Shown: positions 1 through 15,180 of the stretch, one piece after another
Numbering within the stretch: the stretch's first letter is position 1
Layout: every line of letters starts with the position of its first letter
The notes under the pieces: generated by a model
What the model was told of the DNA's origin: nothing
The model's input: the letters and a program-made list of their open reading frames with translations, nothing else
Databases searched by the model: none
Assembly (NCBI GenBank): GCA_036785705.1
Contig: JAWUZG010000036.1
Span: forward strand, 10,349,501 to 10,413,500
Origin: Acanthornis magna
Taxonomy: Eukaryota > Chordata > Aves > Passeriformes > Acanthizidae
Length of the DNA stretch: 64,000 nt
Direction: 5' to 3'
Position numbers and translations under genes: made by a program

Positions 1-496
1 CTTCCTAAAGCACATGTTTATAATTACTACAAAGAAAGCATTTCACTTCTACAGAATCTGCAGGACTGCACCAGGAACCAGCTCTGAGAACTCACAGGGA
101 GACGGGTTCTTGTAAAACATTTCTATTGCTCTCTGAGCACCTCCAAATGCAGGGTAACCACTAGTTTCCTTCGTAGAAACATGGTGATTATGAAATAAAA
201 ATGCAGAGAGACTATCACAGGAAAACATAAATCTAAAATTACTTTCATTAACCTTCAATAATATATACACTCTTTTCTAACTCAAATGTGAGCATGTATT
301 GTCCAACTAATTTTTTTCCCAAAATGTTTCTGAAGCTTAACACTTATCTTTGTAAAATATCTCATTTTCTCCAAAAATGTACTAAGAGGTGTGGAATTGC
401 TGCAAAGTAAATGGACAAATTTAACCCCCTCTCCTTTATTCCCTTTACAATACAAATAAAATTTGGATTACCCATCTTCAAAAAAATGTATTGTAT

Positions 497-540
497 GTGA
501 GTGCGTGTGTGTGCACATATGTGTGTGTGTGTGTGTGTAT
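497..540. repeat. (TG)n microsatellite
   Basis: This is an interrupted run of TG dinucleotides. A first GTGCGTGTGTGTG block is broken by CACATAT and is followed by about nine uninterrupted TG units. It is a simple repeat, likely length-polymorphic. Confidence 0.95.
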
Positions 541-3500
541 TATTTGTCTATCTGATACATACTGTAATAGCAATTTAAGGTCTTTCTTGGAATTTTTACT
601 GTAGCCATTGATTGTGAGTTATTGTCATTATACATTTTGGAAAAAAAATACATAAAAGCATCGATATTTTCTCTCTATACACATGTGTGGAAATATATAG
701 TTTCACACATATACACAGTCACAGAGATGAAATCCATATTTCCATAATTTCCTTAACAGATCCCTGAAGGAAGGAACATATTTAAAGGTATTTAGTGGTG
801 ATTAATACAGTGTGGATATTGATGAATTAGTGTATTTCAGCATGAAAAGCTGCCTACCAATATGCAAGGAGACATAAGATAAAAGCATCTATTCTTTCCA
901 GTGTCAGGACTAGCAATTCTGTGTTCCAATACACCCAAACTGAAGCAGACCATTTCATGGCAAAGCACTTTCAAAATTATCCCCTCTAACAAGTGTGTAC
1001 AATGAGTCATTGACCTGATCATCTTAGAAAACCATATGTGCTAATAGAGAAAAAAAGACTGGGATTTAACTGGGGAAGTGAGAGAGATGGCCAAAAAAGC
1101 ACAGCTGCATGAAATATGTAATAAGGAGCCTTGGTCTCTTCTGGAAACCACAGAATCAGTGTGGTTTCTTTCTGCCTTCAGCCCAAAGTTCTGGGAGAAC
1201 TGCCAAAAGCAAAAAGAACTGTAGGATGCTAGTAAGGCTGACTGGAAAGGAGGAAGATATTTTATTAAAATAAAATGTTTGGGTTTTTTCTCTCAGAGGG
1301 GAATCTGCAGAACACATAACCTGCTGGTAGGGTCATCAAAGGATGAAGGAAATTTTTGGGCCTAAAGCATCGCTCCTCCCAGATGGAAACGGGGGAAAAG
1401 ATCCCATTTCCTCCCAAGTAAACAATGGTCAGAATTGTTGATTTTCTGTGCTCTGTCCTGGAACCAGGATTTGGCAAAAAATAACTTTGGAGAGGAAAAC
1501 TTTGGATAAGGGTCTGGAATGAAGATAACCAGTTAATGGAAGGAGCACTTCAGGAAAACAAACGGGAACAAGCTGAATTTGGGGGGAGCTGACCGTGAAG
1601 ATTCAGATGTGGTGTGTGACCTTGAGTGCTGAGTGAGGGGTGCACTGCTCAGAACAGACCACACATGTTAAAGGTAGAAAACTTCTGCATGGAAAAAGAG
1701 TTAAGAGCAATAGATTTGATGATTAAATGCTCAGGGAGGCTGTAGCTCCAAAAACAAGCAGAACAAAATCTGCATAACTATATTATTCACCAGAAGACAG
1801 GTGATTATTTCAAGTAGAGGAAACCAAGCCATGGTTTCATTCGGCAGGAGGAAGGGCTGAGTGCTTGAAACAAATTGAGCAACATGAACACCTTAAGACT
1901 ACTGCAGCTTCTACTTCACTTCTCTTCCCAAACTATGGGAATAAACCACACTTCCACTCTCAGCAGCCATATTTGTGCACTCCTGGAATGAGGATTTGAC
2001 TAAAAGTAAGACACTAAAGCTACAGTGGAAAGTAAAAGCTATTAAGCAGTCATGCTGTTATGTCTATTACAGATTCTAGAAGATGATTTAGAGAACAAGG
2101 TAAATGTTAATTTACTTTATATCTTCTGTGTATGGGGGGAAGAAGGGTCTCCTTTTTTGGTATTTTTAATCTCATTCCTTACTCCCAAGCCAGGGGCTGA
2201 ATCACAGCTCTGTAAGGAATTGTGCAGCACTGTAAGATTGAATCTGCAAACTCTATTCCAGAAGCACTTAGTACATGCATAAATCAATTTTTTTCTCTTG
2301 AAAACAGCCTTCCATGCTTCACCTGCAGGAGTTACATTTAAATAAATTCTTCAGAGAGGAATTTAAAGAATTCAGCTGCTAATAAACACAAAAAGTATTT
2401 TTAAATAAAAACGAATGGAAAGTACATTCTATTGACTAATACTGTATGAACCATAGATATTCATCAAAGAAAAAAAATAGATTAATATTTAGATAATGAT
2501 TTTTAAATAAACATGCCTATAATAAGGGCCAGAATTCAGACATTTAAAGTGTAGATCCTGCAGACATGGAGTAGGCAAAAAACATATATTGACTATAAGG
2601 AAATAATTCTGATTTAAAATAATAAAAAAGGAAACTAGTAGCTGTACAATTATATCTGCTCATAAGAAGTTTTCTCCATGCATAATTTCTAGGAGTTGTA
2701 CCACAACACATATACGACTTTGAGCAGAAGTGCAGGCAGGAGACAGAAGGGGAAAGATGGGACTGCAGGTGACCTTGAAGATGGAGGCTTTTGTCAACCA
2801 TGTACCATTACAATCCTTTTTCAATATGAAATTCTTCTAAAAGCATTGAGTACTTTTTTGCTATGTTTTTGTCAGAGAAAATTCTGAACATATGCTTTTT
2901 TTGTAGTTAGATTGGCTAAACTAATAATTTTAAAGTATCCCTTAGAAAAAAACTTTCTTAGTCTCAACAACCCAACACTGCATTAATTTCTGTCACTAAT
3001 CTCAATTATTTATTTCCAGCTGTATAACAACTGGTAGTGCTCTTATCTTCACTTAGTTAGCTTCGATTTCTAATGTTAAAATTCCTGCTTAAGATTAAAA
3101 AGTTCATGGTAAGCCACATGTTATCTGTAAACAAGATGAGTCTGTTGTGAAAGGTTCATATGCAAATGCATATTGTTGATGAATAAGAAAACTATGAGTA
3201 ATCAAGGCTGTAAATCTGTCATCATGACATACAAGAAATGCTTAGCTCCACACTTAGTACAAGGGCAAATATGAAAGTGAAAAACTTGTAGACGAATATT
3301 GTGAAGAAAACAATCAAATAATTCCAAGCATTAATTAGAGAGCTTTGTTTAGTTTAAGGGAGCTAAAACCTGCATCTGAAAACTACCAACATCAATTCAC
3401 TGCAGATACTAAACTCTGTGATAAATCACTTGTCTGTTGAGAATCACTGTCAAAATTGATGCTGTTGGATAATTATCTCTACAAAAAAAGCAAGCATTTC

Positions 3501-6046
3501 AGTTGCACAAATTGGACAGATACTGAAAGTTATTTTGTATCTGAAAATCTTTTCAAGTGAAGGGAGTGAATTTGATATGATGATATCCCTAAATCCTTTT
3601 TACTGATGATATATGCACGCCTGGGCTGAAAGAATTTGCTGTGTGCTCCACTTTTGTGCTGGAGATAACTGTTATCTGCTTCTGCCAATCCTACTGGGCT
3701 CATTTGACTTTTATAAGTGTTTCTGCAGTATAGGTAGAGCTGAGTAGGGGTATCAGGAAAGGCCAGCTCAGGCCTTGCACATGTCACACAGCCTCATCTA
3801 TACACTTACATAAAGTCATATTCGCAGGCTGGATGAACTACACAGTGTATCCTCTGTTAAAGGAAGTAGAGAAAGTTGAGGTTTGTGCAGAGTGAAAATC
3901 AGTTGCTCTCCAGCATGCTGCTGTATTTTAATACATGCCTTCAACCAAAAAGGGTTATCATTTTGTTTATTGTGATAACAGTAAAAAATCCGAGCAGTAA
4001 TATCCACTAAATCAAACAATTAAATCTGAAGTTTTATGGCACCAAAAGAATGACCTGTAGTAAGGTAAATCTCCCAGAAAGGCAGGATTATGGGTATCTA
4101 ATAAAATGCTTTAATGTCAACCCATCTCTGGTCACCATGTCCTTTGAGGGTATTCTTCAGTCTTCTTTCATTTCCCAGCATCTTTCAGTCTCTTCCCAAA
4201 TTCCCAAGTCTTTCTGCCGCCCATCCAGAGGCAATACAAAGTATCAAACAGAGGTAATACAAGTACCTACAAAGTAACAAAGGAGCAAAATTATTTATTA
4301 AAGAGTATCCATTTTCCTATTTGGTGCACAGTGTCTACACACATACAAGAAGAAACAACTGTGGAGTAAATACTGAAATCTACATGATGAAGACTGTCTC
4401 AGACCTCAAATAATTTTACTGATTTCACTGTGACCAAACATCACAGTCTCAAAACAGTTTTTGCTACTGCTATCTCACATATTTTAACCAAAAGCTTGGA
4501 TGATAATGCGCTCATACTGTTCTTTGTTCCAAGTTATTGGATCATTTCTTAATTCTGCATGTATGGAGCAGCTATTAGTCATTTTGCATTTCCCATTTTG
4601 TTGAGGCAGGGAGAATTGTCCACAGAGTATTCACAAGCATTCCAGCTTTTGATTTATACAAGAAGAGAAATGGATATATCTGATCTTTCAATTAAAACTA
4701 TAGCCTGATTTGAATACCACAGGTTACTCACACTGTTGTCTAACATTTCAGGATTGGTATTCACATTGAAGAGAGTACACAGAAAGACTTGCCATTGAAA
4801 TACACTGAATAAATACTTCTGCAGTGACCCAGTTTTGACTGTCTCTGATGATTCAGTACATTCGTGGATATTTAGAGAAAAAGAAACAGGTCAAAGTCAG
4901 AGGAGGCTTGCTCCCATGAAAGACCCCTGCATGGACAAGGGAGCATGAATTTCTTCAGTCCAAGTGGACACATGAGATTTCCACCATACTGACCATCTAA
5001 ATTAATGAAATTACAAGTTTTCTGCTTATTTCTAAAAGCAGTGGCATTGTAGGCTGATCTCTTAGGAAAAACCATGCTGAGATTAATCTTTAACCAAATT
5101 ATCTCAGATGTGACAGCTCGACAATCAGGTCTTCCTGCCTCTGCACATCTGTCTGAGAAAGGTATTTCATTCTCACCAAATGTTATCTTAGCCCGTCCTG
5201 AGACTCTGAGTGTACTTAAGTGATACCAGTGTTTACAGCATGGTTGCATCCCTAAGACAGCTGCCAAAGAATGATACGACAGATCAAAGCTCTGTGGAAG
5301 TTTTCAGGTAATCCTAATCACAGCCTATTATAAGAAACACAATCCTGTCTGACACATGGAGCAAATGACCTGTAAATGAAGCTGCCTCATGAACTATATA
5401 GACACTTCTCTGTTTTCCACACAACTTTTGCTTCAGAAAATTCAGGTCAAATAGCGTTTCAATTTTTTTTCCTAGCAGATTAAACTGGGTCATGTTCCTA
5501 GAGAAGTGGGTCATTTTTCCTTGTAAATAAACAGTTTCATGCCTGCATATCCTTAGATCAAAGGCTCTATTGTTTGTACTCAAAACTGCACAATTCTTTT
5601 GCTTAGCCAAGAGGCAGTGATTTTTTTATATTTTTTTTCCAAAGGGCAGTCTTTAGCCTAACCCAGTAAGACACATGATTTCTCTCAGTACATGACAGTG
5701 TAGAGTCTCTTTTCTGCCTTCCCATCAAAACACTGACTGGGGACAAAATTCTTAGCCAGTATTGATTGATTTGCTCCAGTGCCTTCAACAGAGCTGTTCT
5801 GGTTTATATCATGTGGGAATCCATGCTAAAAAAGATCAGTGTCCAGTGCATAAATGTAGAAAAGTTATTGCCAATTTCCTAACACACCTCAGAAGATTAT
5901 TTTCACATCTGTTCAGGTGAGAATAAGGACCTTCATGAAGAGGACATAGTGCAATTCCCTAGCTTGCACCTGTAAAGTTCAAGCCAGATGATCCAGCAGC
6001 TTAGTGAATTTACACGAGATGGTTCCATTAAATGTTATAGGAAGAG

Positions 6047-6076
<30 letters not shown>
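6047..6076. repeat. poly(A) run, 30 bases
   Basis: An uninterrupted run of A follows GGAAGAG. It could be the tail of a retroposed sequence, but the preceding 200 bases match no SINE or processed transcript that I recognise and no flanking duplication was spotted. I therefore call it only a homopolymer. Confidence 0.9.
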
Positions 6077-6078
<2 letters not shown>

Positions 6079-7929
6079 CAAAGAAGTCAACATATTAATA
6101 TAGTCTGCTTTCCCTTTTTTTCTTTAACTTAGGCTTATCAATGTTGTTATCATTTGTGTCATCATGAATGAGAACATGAACAACTCTCATACTGCTTAGA
6201 TGTGTTTTCAAAGGGTTACATATTTATCTAATTTCTATAAATACAGACATACATTTAAAGTTCACATGTACGAATAGGATATGAGGTCACTCTTATGCCA
6301 GCCATTCCTCTACCCGTTATGTGCTGTTTCACAATTTTTCCTAATGTTTAATGATTACACCAATTTTTTCTCACTGCTGTTAACTTTTCATTGCATGTCT
6401 TACAGAAAACTCAAGGATTTAAACATTCTTCCTTTTAAATTAACAAGTCCCTTGTTCTCAAATTGACATTGCATACATATGTCTAACAAACCCTAGAACA
6501 CCTACTGTCTTTACAAGGTAAATTCCTCTTCAGTATTATTTCTTCGCTACGAAAAGAGGAATGATTATATTGCTATGTCAAATTTCAGCATACATAGGTA
6601 AAATAATTCTAAAAGAGCATAAATTATTGGACAAGGAAGTTGGTTTTTTTAGTAGAGGAGTAATGTTTACCAACTTTTCTGGGAAATTTTGTCCCACTTT
6701 ATTGATATTATTTACTTTTTTATATTCTGTACTACTTTATGTGCTTCAGGAAAGACTGCATTTAAAGTGTAACACCAACAGACATAATAGTTATTTTTCA
6801 TCTTTAGTCACAAATTTAGTCTAGTTTTTGTATATTATATAACTTCTGTATATGTAACACAGAGTTCCAGTCTGGTTTTCTATGTATTTGGAATCAAACC
6901 TTTGAATAGAGACATCCCAACACCTGTTGGTTTGGAAAATCCTTCCAATATGAACTAGAATTTCCCAGCTTCAGAAGGACTCCAGAGAAAACTCACCATA
7001 ATTTCAAGAGATTCAAAAGCTGCATACAGATTTGACAACATTTCTTTGCATGCTAATATTTTGCCATAGGAATCTTGCTATCCATTCCTACATGAAAAAT
7101 GAAGAAACTTCTATTGGCACCAATTTTTTCAACAATAATTTACAAAAAACCTCCAGCAATTCCACTGTAAATTTTCACCAATTTTACTCTTCAGACATTT
7201 GTTCAGTTATATAATGAACACAAAAACTAACACCAGTGAATGCTGTTTTATTCATATCAGTGAGTGAAGTGCTGAAATGCTTCTGAAAAGAAGCAAAACT
7301 AAAATTATCGTCAAAAGAAGATTGTAGAAAAATAGCAAAATATGAAGTCTAACTTTAAAAGAGTAAATAAATCCTTTTCATGTTGGTTTTATAATACTGA
7401 TATTATTACTCTAGTGATATTTACATAGTTTACCTATTTATGAAAAGAAACGATCACAGCATAAATATAAATAGCTTGTGTAGATTAGATTGAAGGGGAA
7501 TTGTTGTTCTGTTTCAAGAGAAACACAACTCATCCTGCAGAGATCAGCATCATGCCTCAGATGATCACCCACAAACTGAGGCCAGGGCAGCTGTGCCTTC
7601 AGGTGAGCTCCTTGAAAAGTGTTTTCCATGACAAACATTTTTTTACTTTGAAAATGTTTCTAGAGTATAGTACAGATTTGCAGTTTTTTCTTAATACGAT
7701 TGAACCTTCTCACATCATGGCTAGGCTGTGATGTGTAGATCAGATGTGTGAGAAATAAAGGAGCCCAAAACCACAGACCTCACTCCAAAAGGTTACAAAC
7801 CAGTATTTTTAATATTAAAAATGTCAGTCAGCACCAATATGAGAAAAACAAAGAAAAAAAATTCTATGTATTAAAAAGACAGAGATAGAAGCTGAGCAGT
7901 CCTGATGGATAGCACTGGATTATTTTTTG

Positions 7930-7964
7930 AACTTTGCATATATTCGATAACTTTGCATATATTC
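7930..7964. repeat. short tandem duplication, 16-bp unit
   Basis: The 16-base unit AACTTTGCATATATTC occurs twice, at 7930-7945 and 7949-7964, separated by three bases. It is a small local duplication with no other known role. Confidence 0.85.
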
Positions 7965-10900
7965 ACTTAAATAACAACTAGCAAACTGAAAAGACATTGA
8001 TATGAAGATACCATCTCATGCAGTGAAACAGATTGTAAATAATTTAGAGGAAGGAGATGTAAAAATAATATCAAAATGAGAGCAAAAATTTGGTCTTTTT
8101 TTTTTTTCTTTAGTTTTTTGTAGGATGTTTGATTGTTTGCTTGTGTTTCTTTTGTTTGTTTGTTTGAGGTGAGGGTTTTTGGTGATTTTTCATAGAAAGA
8201 ATTGTAATTTCTGATGCTATCTTCAGAATGAATGTAGCTAGAAATGAAAAAAACCATAGTAGTGGAAAAGAGTTAAAAAGAAGGACTTAATTAAAGATAC
8301 TAAAAAAGATTTTAAAATCAGTTCTTTAATTCTTTTAAAATTGTGGATAATATGTAATAAGTATTAACAAGTATGAGACTACATATGAAAAAGAAAAATT
8401 ATGACTTTGTTCTCCCTTGTGCTTTCAAAACTGGAACAAGCAAGACCATAATCAAAGCAATCTCAGAATATGAGAAAAGCAAAAGGAAGGAAAAGTAAAA
8501 TCATACAAAAGAAAAAACAAACTATGGACAAAGAAAGGGGAGTTACTGAAAGGGCAGACTAGGGTGAAGCAATGAGCATGGAATAAAAATTTCAAAGGAC
8601 TACTGGTGTAAGAGACAAGAATACCACTGGAAATATAAGAAATTGAAGAGCTTGTGTAGGAGAAATTTGGTAACTATGTAACGATTTTTCCAATTCTGAA
8701 AACACAGTGGCAATATGGTAATATTTGTGAAGTTTATGCACCTATCAACACAATACAGCGCAGTGCTGACCATGACCATTATTAACCAAAGTCAAGTTAT
8801 TTAAATAATACTAGGTCTCTATTTAACAGCCTGTCATGAAATTTATTTTAATAGTACTTTTAGTCAACAGTCTTATCATGCTTTTACCAACAGTGTGATC
8901 AATATGAGCATTATATCTAGCCTACAATTTCACCCACCGCTTCAAAAGCTTCATAAATCATCAACTTTTATAACTTCTTGATTACCTCCTAATGTTCATA
9001 CAAAACAAGGATAAAAACAAAAATCACCCTCTGATGAAAGCATGCTGAGCACTTGAAAAACTTTTATTAAATGATATCCAGTTAGCAACACCCTGTTGGG
9101 CCATCGCTGTGTAGTGATGATTATGGAGTGCTCTTTCGCATAAACTGAATAAATCTCATAAATTGTTGATGGAGGTGCTTTAAAATATCATCTATTGACC
9201 AACTTTACCCCAGCAACAGAACAAAATTGATTTACTTTGCCTCTCTTCTAAGAAATTTTATCCATAGCCTGGGGCTTGGGGATTGTACAGCAAACAGATC
9301 AATCCCATGTACTTTCAAGGGCTGGAGAAAGCTGCTCACTTCATTTCTGGGTTTCCTGAAAGGTCTGCATCTTGTTACCCAATTTAGCGAGGCTTGCTCA
9401 CCATATGACAAGAAGGGCGGGTGAGAGTAACCCATCTTTAACATCAAAGAGAGTTCTCATAGGCACGATTAAAGGTAAAATTGTCAGGCCAATTTTTACA
9501 ATGAGGTTAGGTCTACAGGAGACATGTAATTGAATTTCAGTTCCACTGGAGCCCCAATTCACCTTGTCCCTTCTTTGTTCTGCCTTGACTGTTGCAGGGA
9601 GTGTGAGAAGGCAGCAGGCCATGCTGCACACAGCCAGCGTGGTCTCAGACAGACTTCTTGGGCAGTACAGCAGCACACAGATTACAGACTGACCACAGAG
9701 CAAAAACAAAATAGGGGAGACAGGAAGACCAGAGAGGCCTTATTGCTGTTGCTCCACCTCTACAAGGTTTGTATTTTAGGTCTCTTCCACAACACTTTTT
9801 ACAAGTTATGGAAAATATTTTTGTTTGTCTACAGCCTTCAGTGAACTAAAAATGCCCTCAGCATTTTAACCCACTTCCCTTTAGACCTTTAGACAAAATC
9901 CGTCTTTGCCACTTTTTAGTCACCGCTGGTGATGAAAAACTGAATTACTCCAGAGTTCTTCACATTATTATTCCTCTCTCTTCCATACTTCTGTGACACT
10001 ACTCTGCTAACATACCCTTCACCATACTGAAAAAAAAACCACGAACAAACACTACTCAAAAAAAGTTCATTATGGCAAGATAACCAAACAAAATCAGGTC
10101 AATCCAATTGCAGTAAAGAATCATATCTCATCAATGTTGTCTTTGCTATAGGGTGATTTTTTACATTTGGGTGACATCTCAGGAATACAGAATACCCTTT
10201 TAGACTATATTTCCATAAGAGCATCTAACAAGGACCGTTGGTTTCTTTGGGACTATGGCTGTATCTGAAATTAATGGTTTCATACATGAGATGAAAGATA
10301 AAAGTCATTTAATACGTTGCCTAATTGTCTCATAAGCTCTGAGGCAGGTATGGAATTGTTTTGTTTATAATAAAATCCACAAAAAACAACTTTATCCAGT
10401 AGAAAGTGCTCTGCATGAGGCAGTTAGAAATACCTTATTAAATCCCCCCAAAAATGAGGTGCACATTGAAGCCTCTCATGGCTGTTAACTGACTCACAGA
10501 CATCGCTGCCTATTGCATCTCCTGTCTCACCCAGCTTGTGATTCTTCTTTGGGTCCAATCTTATCACAGAGTGTGAAAATAGATTTGAATTCAGCCTTCC
10601 AGACCTGTGGACACATAGAAGTATGATTTTCATGATCACCTTACAATTTTACTGTTTGTAGGAACCATCGATCCTACTTGAAGTTGTTATAGAAGTAACA
10701 CAGCCTGGTACAATAAGGTTGTTACTTCATTCAGATAACACTTTTAAGTAAAGTGGCATCTCCAATACTATATTTCTGATTCAGTCTGTCTGCATTAACA
10801 TCAAATGAGTTCTCATTTAAGCAAAACTACTCATATATGCCTTCCTACTGGGCATTTTAACATCCAGGAACCTAAAATCCCCATTAAAATGTAGTGGTAG

Positions 10901-13900
10901 AGGAAGAAAAACCAGCCTTATTTTTCTTGAGGAGTTCCTAACTAACAACAACTTTTAAATCTTCAGTACTCCTTGAGCTAGGTCTGCTTCTCACCTGGGA
11001 ATTAATCCCTCTCTTACATAAATATGCACCAGATGGCTGAGGAGGGCTTAGAAAGGCCTGAAAGGGCACTCTACAGAAGAGCTGTAGTGTCACGCTCAGG
11101 AGGCACTGAAGTAGTCTTTTGTGAAACCTACTGTCAGCCATTTATCATGGTACTACACATTCAGGGAAAAAACAGGCAACTAGAGAAGGAGGGCAGAAGT
11201 ACGCTCTTCCAAGGTCACTTCTGCCAAAGGGACCTTTTGCTATTTGCTATGAAAATGCTGCAACTCCTCTTATCTTCTTTTAGTGAGGCTTCTTTTTTAT
11301 TTCCTTAAATGTGGCTCTCTGTCTAAGGTATATTTCCTCAGCTATTTGTACATGTCTATGACAAGTTTCTTTTATCCTTGTAGAGGCCAAAATATCAAGT
11401 TTCTAGCAGGATCACAGTGAGGGAAGGCAAGGTTTCAGATTCAGTAGGAGGCCCAAGCATGTAGGGAGAGCACGAATATATCTGCTGCAGTTTTGTTACT
11501 GCTTGCCGCAAGTCAGCTCGGGCTTTGTTTCTATACACAGAAGGAGCATTAGCACAAAGATTCTCAGCGTGTCTACAATATAGGAGTGAGCAGATTCAAG
11601 TTTTCATCTTCCTAAAATGAAGATCAAAGTTGACTAATTATTCGTAGCTAGGTACATCTGTCAAACCCTGAAAGGATGGCATTTACCAAGGCAAAGTGTA
11701 ATGGTGAACTGGTTTTTATCATCTATACAAAGAAAACACCAAATTAACAATGTGTCTTCTTTCCTACTATCAATAAACTACTTTAAACTCAGCATAAATT
11801 TTGAGTTTTAAACGGAAAAGAACAAAACAGAAAGAAACTTTAGCATGTTACTTTAAAAAAAACCAAAAGAAAATAACAAACCCTACAGTCTGATTTAAAA
11901 TTTCTCAGGGGCTTCTGAAAAAAAAATTACTTTTTCTTTTCATAATTTTAATAGGACTCAAGCTCTTTGGAAAATCTATTAGAGTACTACTTGTTTATAC
12001 CATGCATCTAATTAACAAAACTAGAAATTATATTTTGTCTGATTACTCTTGTTTTAATACCTGCACACAGCATGTAATGGTTAAGTCATTTTCTCTCTTC
12101 TCTGTACCAGGTGGATCTCCATAAAGACAACTGCTCAAACATCACATTTTTTCAAGGCTGTTCCTAGATTTCTGAATACATATACAAGCTCCTCTAACAG
12201 GTAACAAGTTATCCAAGTACCTCCTACACACTCCTTCATAAAATATTTCCCTCTTTAACTGAAGGACAAAGGGAGGACTGCTGTGACAAGGAAAATCTGA
12301 ACAAGCAATAAAAGGCAACTTGCATGATGCTGTGTCTCAGATGTAAAAGGGGTATGGGTCACATTATGAGCAGATATAATTTTGAATGCTTTGAGCACAG
12401 GCCAAGGAGGTTTACATCTGAACTTCCTCAATGTTCAGAAGCTTTTAAATTAGTCCATTTTCTTTTAGCACCTTCATAGGCATCGTGGGCTACATGACAA
12501 ACGGGAGGACATCTCTGTATGCTCAAACCTTTCAGAAATAAGCCTAAGGGCAAAGCAAATTGTTGTCCAGTTGCCCATATAATAACATTTAACTGGGATT
12601 TTCTTGTTCTTAATGTTTTCTTAACATAAGCTCTCATTCCCAAAATTACACAGGGTTGGTCATTTTATCACATAAGCTGTGTTCTTTCAGACTTACAGAT
12701 GGTGACCTGTAAATGCAACGAGTTTTGCTCTGTTGTTCCACTTATCCTTACAGCCTAGTGAGAGTACTAAAAGGAACCCATTATCTGAAAAGGTGGCAGA
12801 TCAGTGCAGAACTGAAAAAAAACAACTCTGAAACTTGTATCAGAGAAATGTGATGCTTAGTCACAAGAAATTATTTTAAGGTATGCGTGACATTTGCCTC
12901 CTGGATTCATGTTGGGAATAAGGCTGACTAACATTCTCTAAACATCCCAGAAACTCTCTCCAGTTTAATTCATTGCAGAGAACTTGTTCAGGAAGGAAAA
13001 AACATTTTCTCTGAGTCTCTGCCTGGAACAGCACAAGAGTAAAAAAGAAAAACCATAGAACAAAATGACAGCTGTAAGGGTCAATACTCCCATCTTGTGG
13101 CTGCTGAAGAAAACGCATATGTCTAAGTAAAAATGGACAAAACAGTCTCATTTAAATGGTTTAAAAATACTAATTTACTTGGAAAGACATTTTCTTTTAT
13201 GTTGCAATCATATTTGGATCTTAGAATTACCTGTGTTATATTCAGAGAAGGAAGGATGTGGAAATTTTTTCATTCAGGCATAACAAATTAATAACTGTAG
13301 CAAATTCCTAATTGCAGGAAGTAGAAAAGATGAAATCCACTTTTGTGATCCTTTGAGTTCAAAGTATCCTGAAGGAAGGCAGGGATGTGATGGAATGCGA
13401 TGGAAGTCCACAGGCCAGGGGGTAGCAGGTAGTGGTGGAAAGTAAGGATAGATGATGGAGGAGTGGGAAGCACTTAATTCACAATGCCTGGGTGCAATAG
13501 ATACAGCTCTCCACTCTGTAATTGTACGAAGCTCAGAAGAAGGGGCAAGTCTCACTCTTTCTGGGTCTTCCAAAATATTTTTCTTCTTGATGCATTAGTT
13601 ACCCACATAAAGCTGAAATAGAGAGCACGTGGCTGATAAGCCTCATTAGATGTCCTAGATGGTTCCTGCGTTAGGTACCTATTTACACAAATCACTGCTG
13701 GATGAAGTTGTTTCCTCCATCATTTCCCTGAATTCACACAAATTCTAAGACAGTATGCATCCTGACCCTTGATTAGGATCTCAAAGTAGACAATTTATGA
13801 TTTGTGCTAGTGACAACACCAACATAAGAGTACTCCTGTGCTGTTTGGAAGACACTGACACTGAGATATTTGCTTTAATATTTGGCCATAACTAATTCCT

Positions 13901-15059
13901 GGAAAACATCGAACCTGCAGTTTCAGTAGATAAAGCTCTCAGTGTAAACTCATCTGGAAATGTGGTTGTAAAGTTGAAATAGAAGACAGTTACAGAGATT
14001 GTGAGTCAGAGAATAATTATTCTCACCTTAATAAGCACCAAATATCGAAGGAAAAGATTTTCCCAAGAAGCTTGAACACCTTTTAAAATATTCTGATTCA
14101 CATAAAACAACTAAATATACAGACTGAAACTATTTAAAGAAGGTTAAGGCTAAAACTCATAAAAACTATGGGTTTTTCTCACCTTGTATCTCCATGTGAC
14201 TGAAATGAGTCCAAGGCCCAGCCTAGAAATGGGATTTCTGGGAAATATGAGATCCATGCATGTAGCAAGGGGTTATGTCTTACCAAAGCAGAAAGGACAA
14301 AACATAGTGAACCCTCCTGCAGGTCAGCAACGTTAACAGCAGGCGAAATTGGCCTTGAAAGCCAGCTGATTGATTAACAGACGCAATATTTCAAAGCAGA
14401 AGATGCACGAAGTGCATGTCAAAGACAGAAAAAAAAGTCAGAGGACTCCATTCACTAACAAGCCTCCTGGCAAAATGGCTCAACAGAAGTTCTAACCTGA
14501 GATTCCTAACAGGAATTGCCACTCCTCAGGTGAATGCAGTTCTCTGCAAGTTTGCTCATAAACCCCCAAAGCAGTGGTAAATTATGAGGGAGCACAAGAC
14601 TGAAGTCAGAACCTGTCAGCCTCAGATGAATAAATGCTGTAATCATGGGATACAGAGTGTAAAAAGGGAGACAAGACACAAGAAAAACAGCAGCAATTAC
14701 TTCTTCAAGGTTACGCTACCCTATATGTAGACAGGCCAAAAAACCTAGAAGTCATTATTAGCTTAGGTTAGTGCTTCAATTTGTTTTTTTCTTTAGTTTG
14801 AGGGGGAAAGAAAAAACAGGATTCTCCCTATGAGAAAGAATCTGTTCAGTGCCTACTAAAGATGCCTCATAGCAACTAAAATGTGAATGAGGGACATTCA
14901 TAGTCAAACATGACTGAGGAGAGTACCTTTGCAGTATGAAGATGAAATATGTGTTGGGCTGTATTAACACCATGACCAACAGACTGATGGAAATGATGAT
15001 ACTGCAGTACTAGAAACCTGTAATGCTGCCTGTGGATCACTGGGTTTCATTTTAGACAG

Positions 15060-15180
15060 ATCAACCATTAATGGCTTCAGAATGAAAGGGAGTTTGTTTA
15101 GATTATGTGTTAGGAAAAAAAAAAATTATTGTGACAGTGGTGATGCAGTGGAACAGGTTTCCCAGTTACTATATCACCTG
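15060..15180 (+). mobile_element. CR1 LINE, degraded 3' fragment
   Basis: The stretch contains, in order, the blocks AATGGCTTCA, TTAGATT, TTAGGAAAAA and TGGAACAGG followed by CCCAG. They have about the spacing found near the end of the CR1 reverse-transcriptase frame, in the region encoding the FxxRVVxHWNRLP-like tail. The copy is heavily mutated, carries an A-rich interruption at about 15115, and shows neither the upstream reverse-transcriptase part nor the terminal octamer repeats. It is inferred to be an old, 5'-truncated insertion with a lost 3' end. Assignment is from remembered family patterns. Confidence 0.7.

Larger units (their letters stand above)
1..15059. other. AT-rich noncoding DNA, no gene recognised
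   Basis: I see no recognisable coding exon, RNA gene or confidently assignable transposon here. The open frames are short, lack known domains and are unsupported by splice or promoter structure. The longest is a 131-codon minus-strand frame at 4872-5267. Visible structure is limited to a TG microsatellite near 500, a 30-base A run at 6047, a short direct duplication near 7930 and scattered T-rich tracts such as 8095-8170. The stretch is compatible with intergenic or long-intron sequence, and distant regulatory elements cannot be excluded by reading alone. Confidence 0.7.

Noticed and set aside
4872..5267. 131-codon minus-strand open frame
   Set aside because: No recognisable domain and no gene context. 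Considered background.
6047..6076. Processed pseudogene or SINE ending in the 30-base A run
   Set aside because: No recognisable body sequence upstream and no flanking duplication seen.
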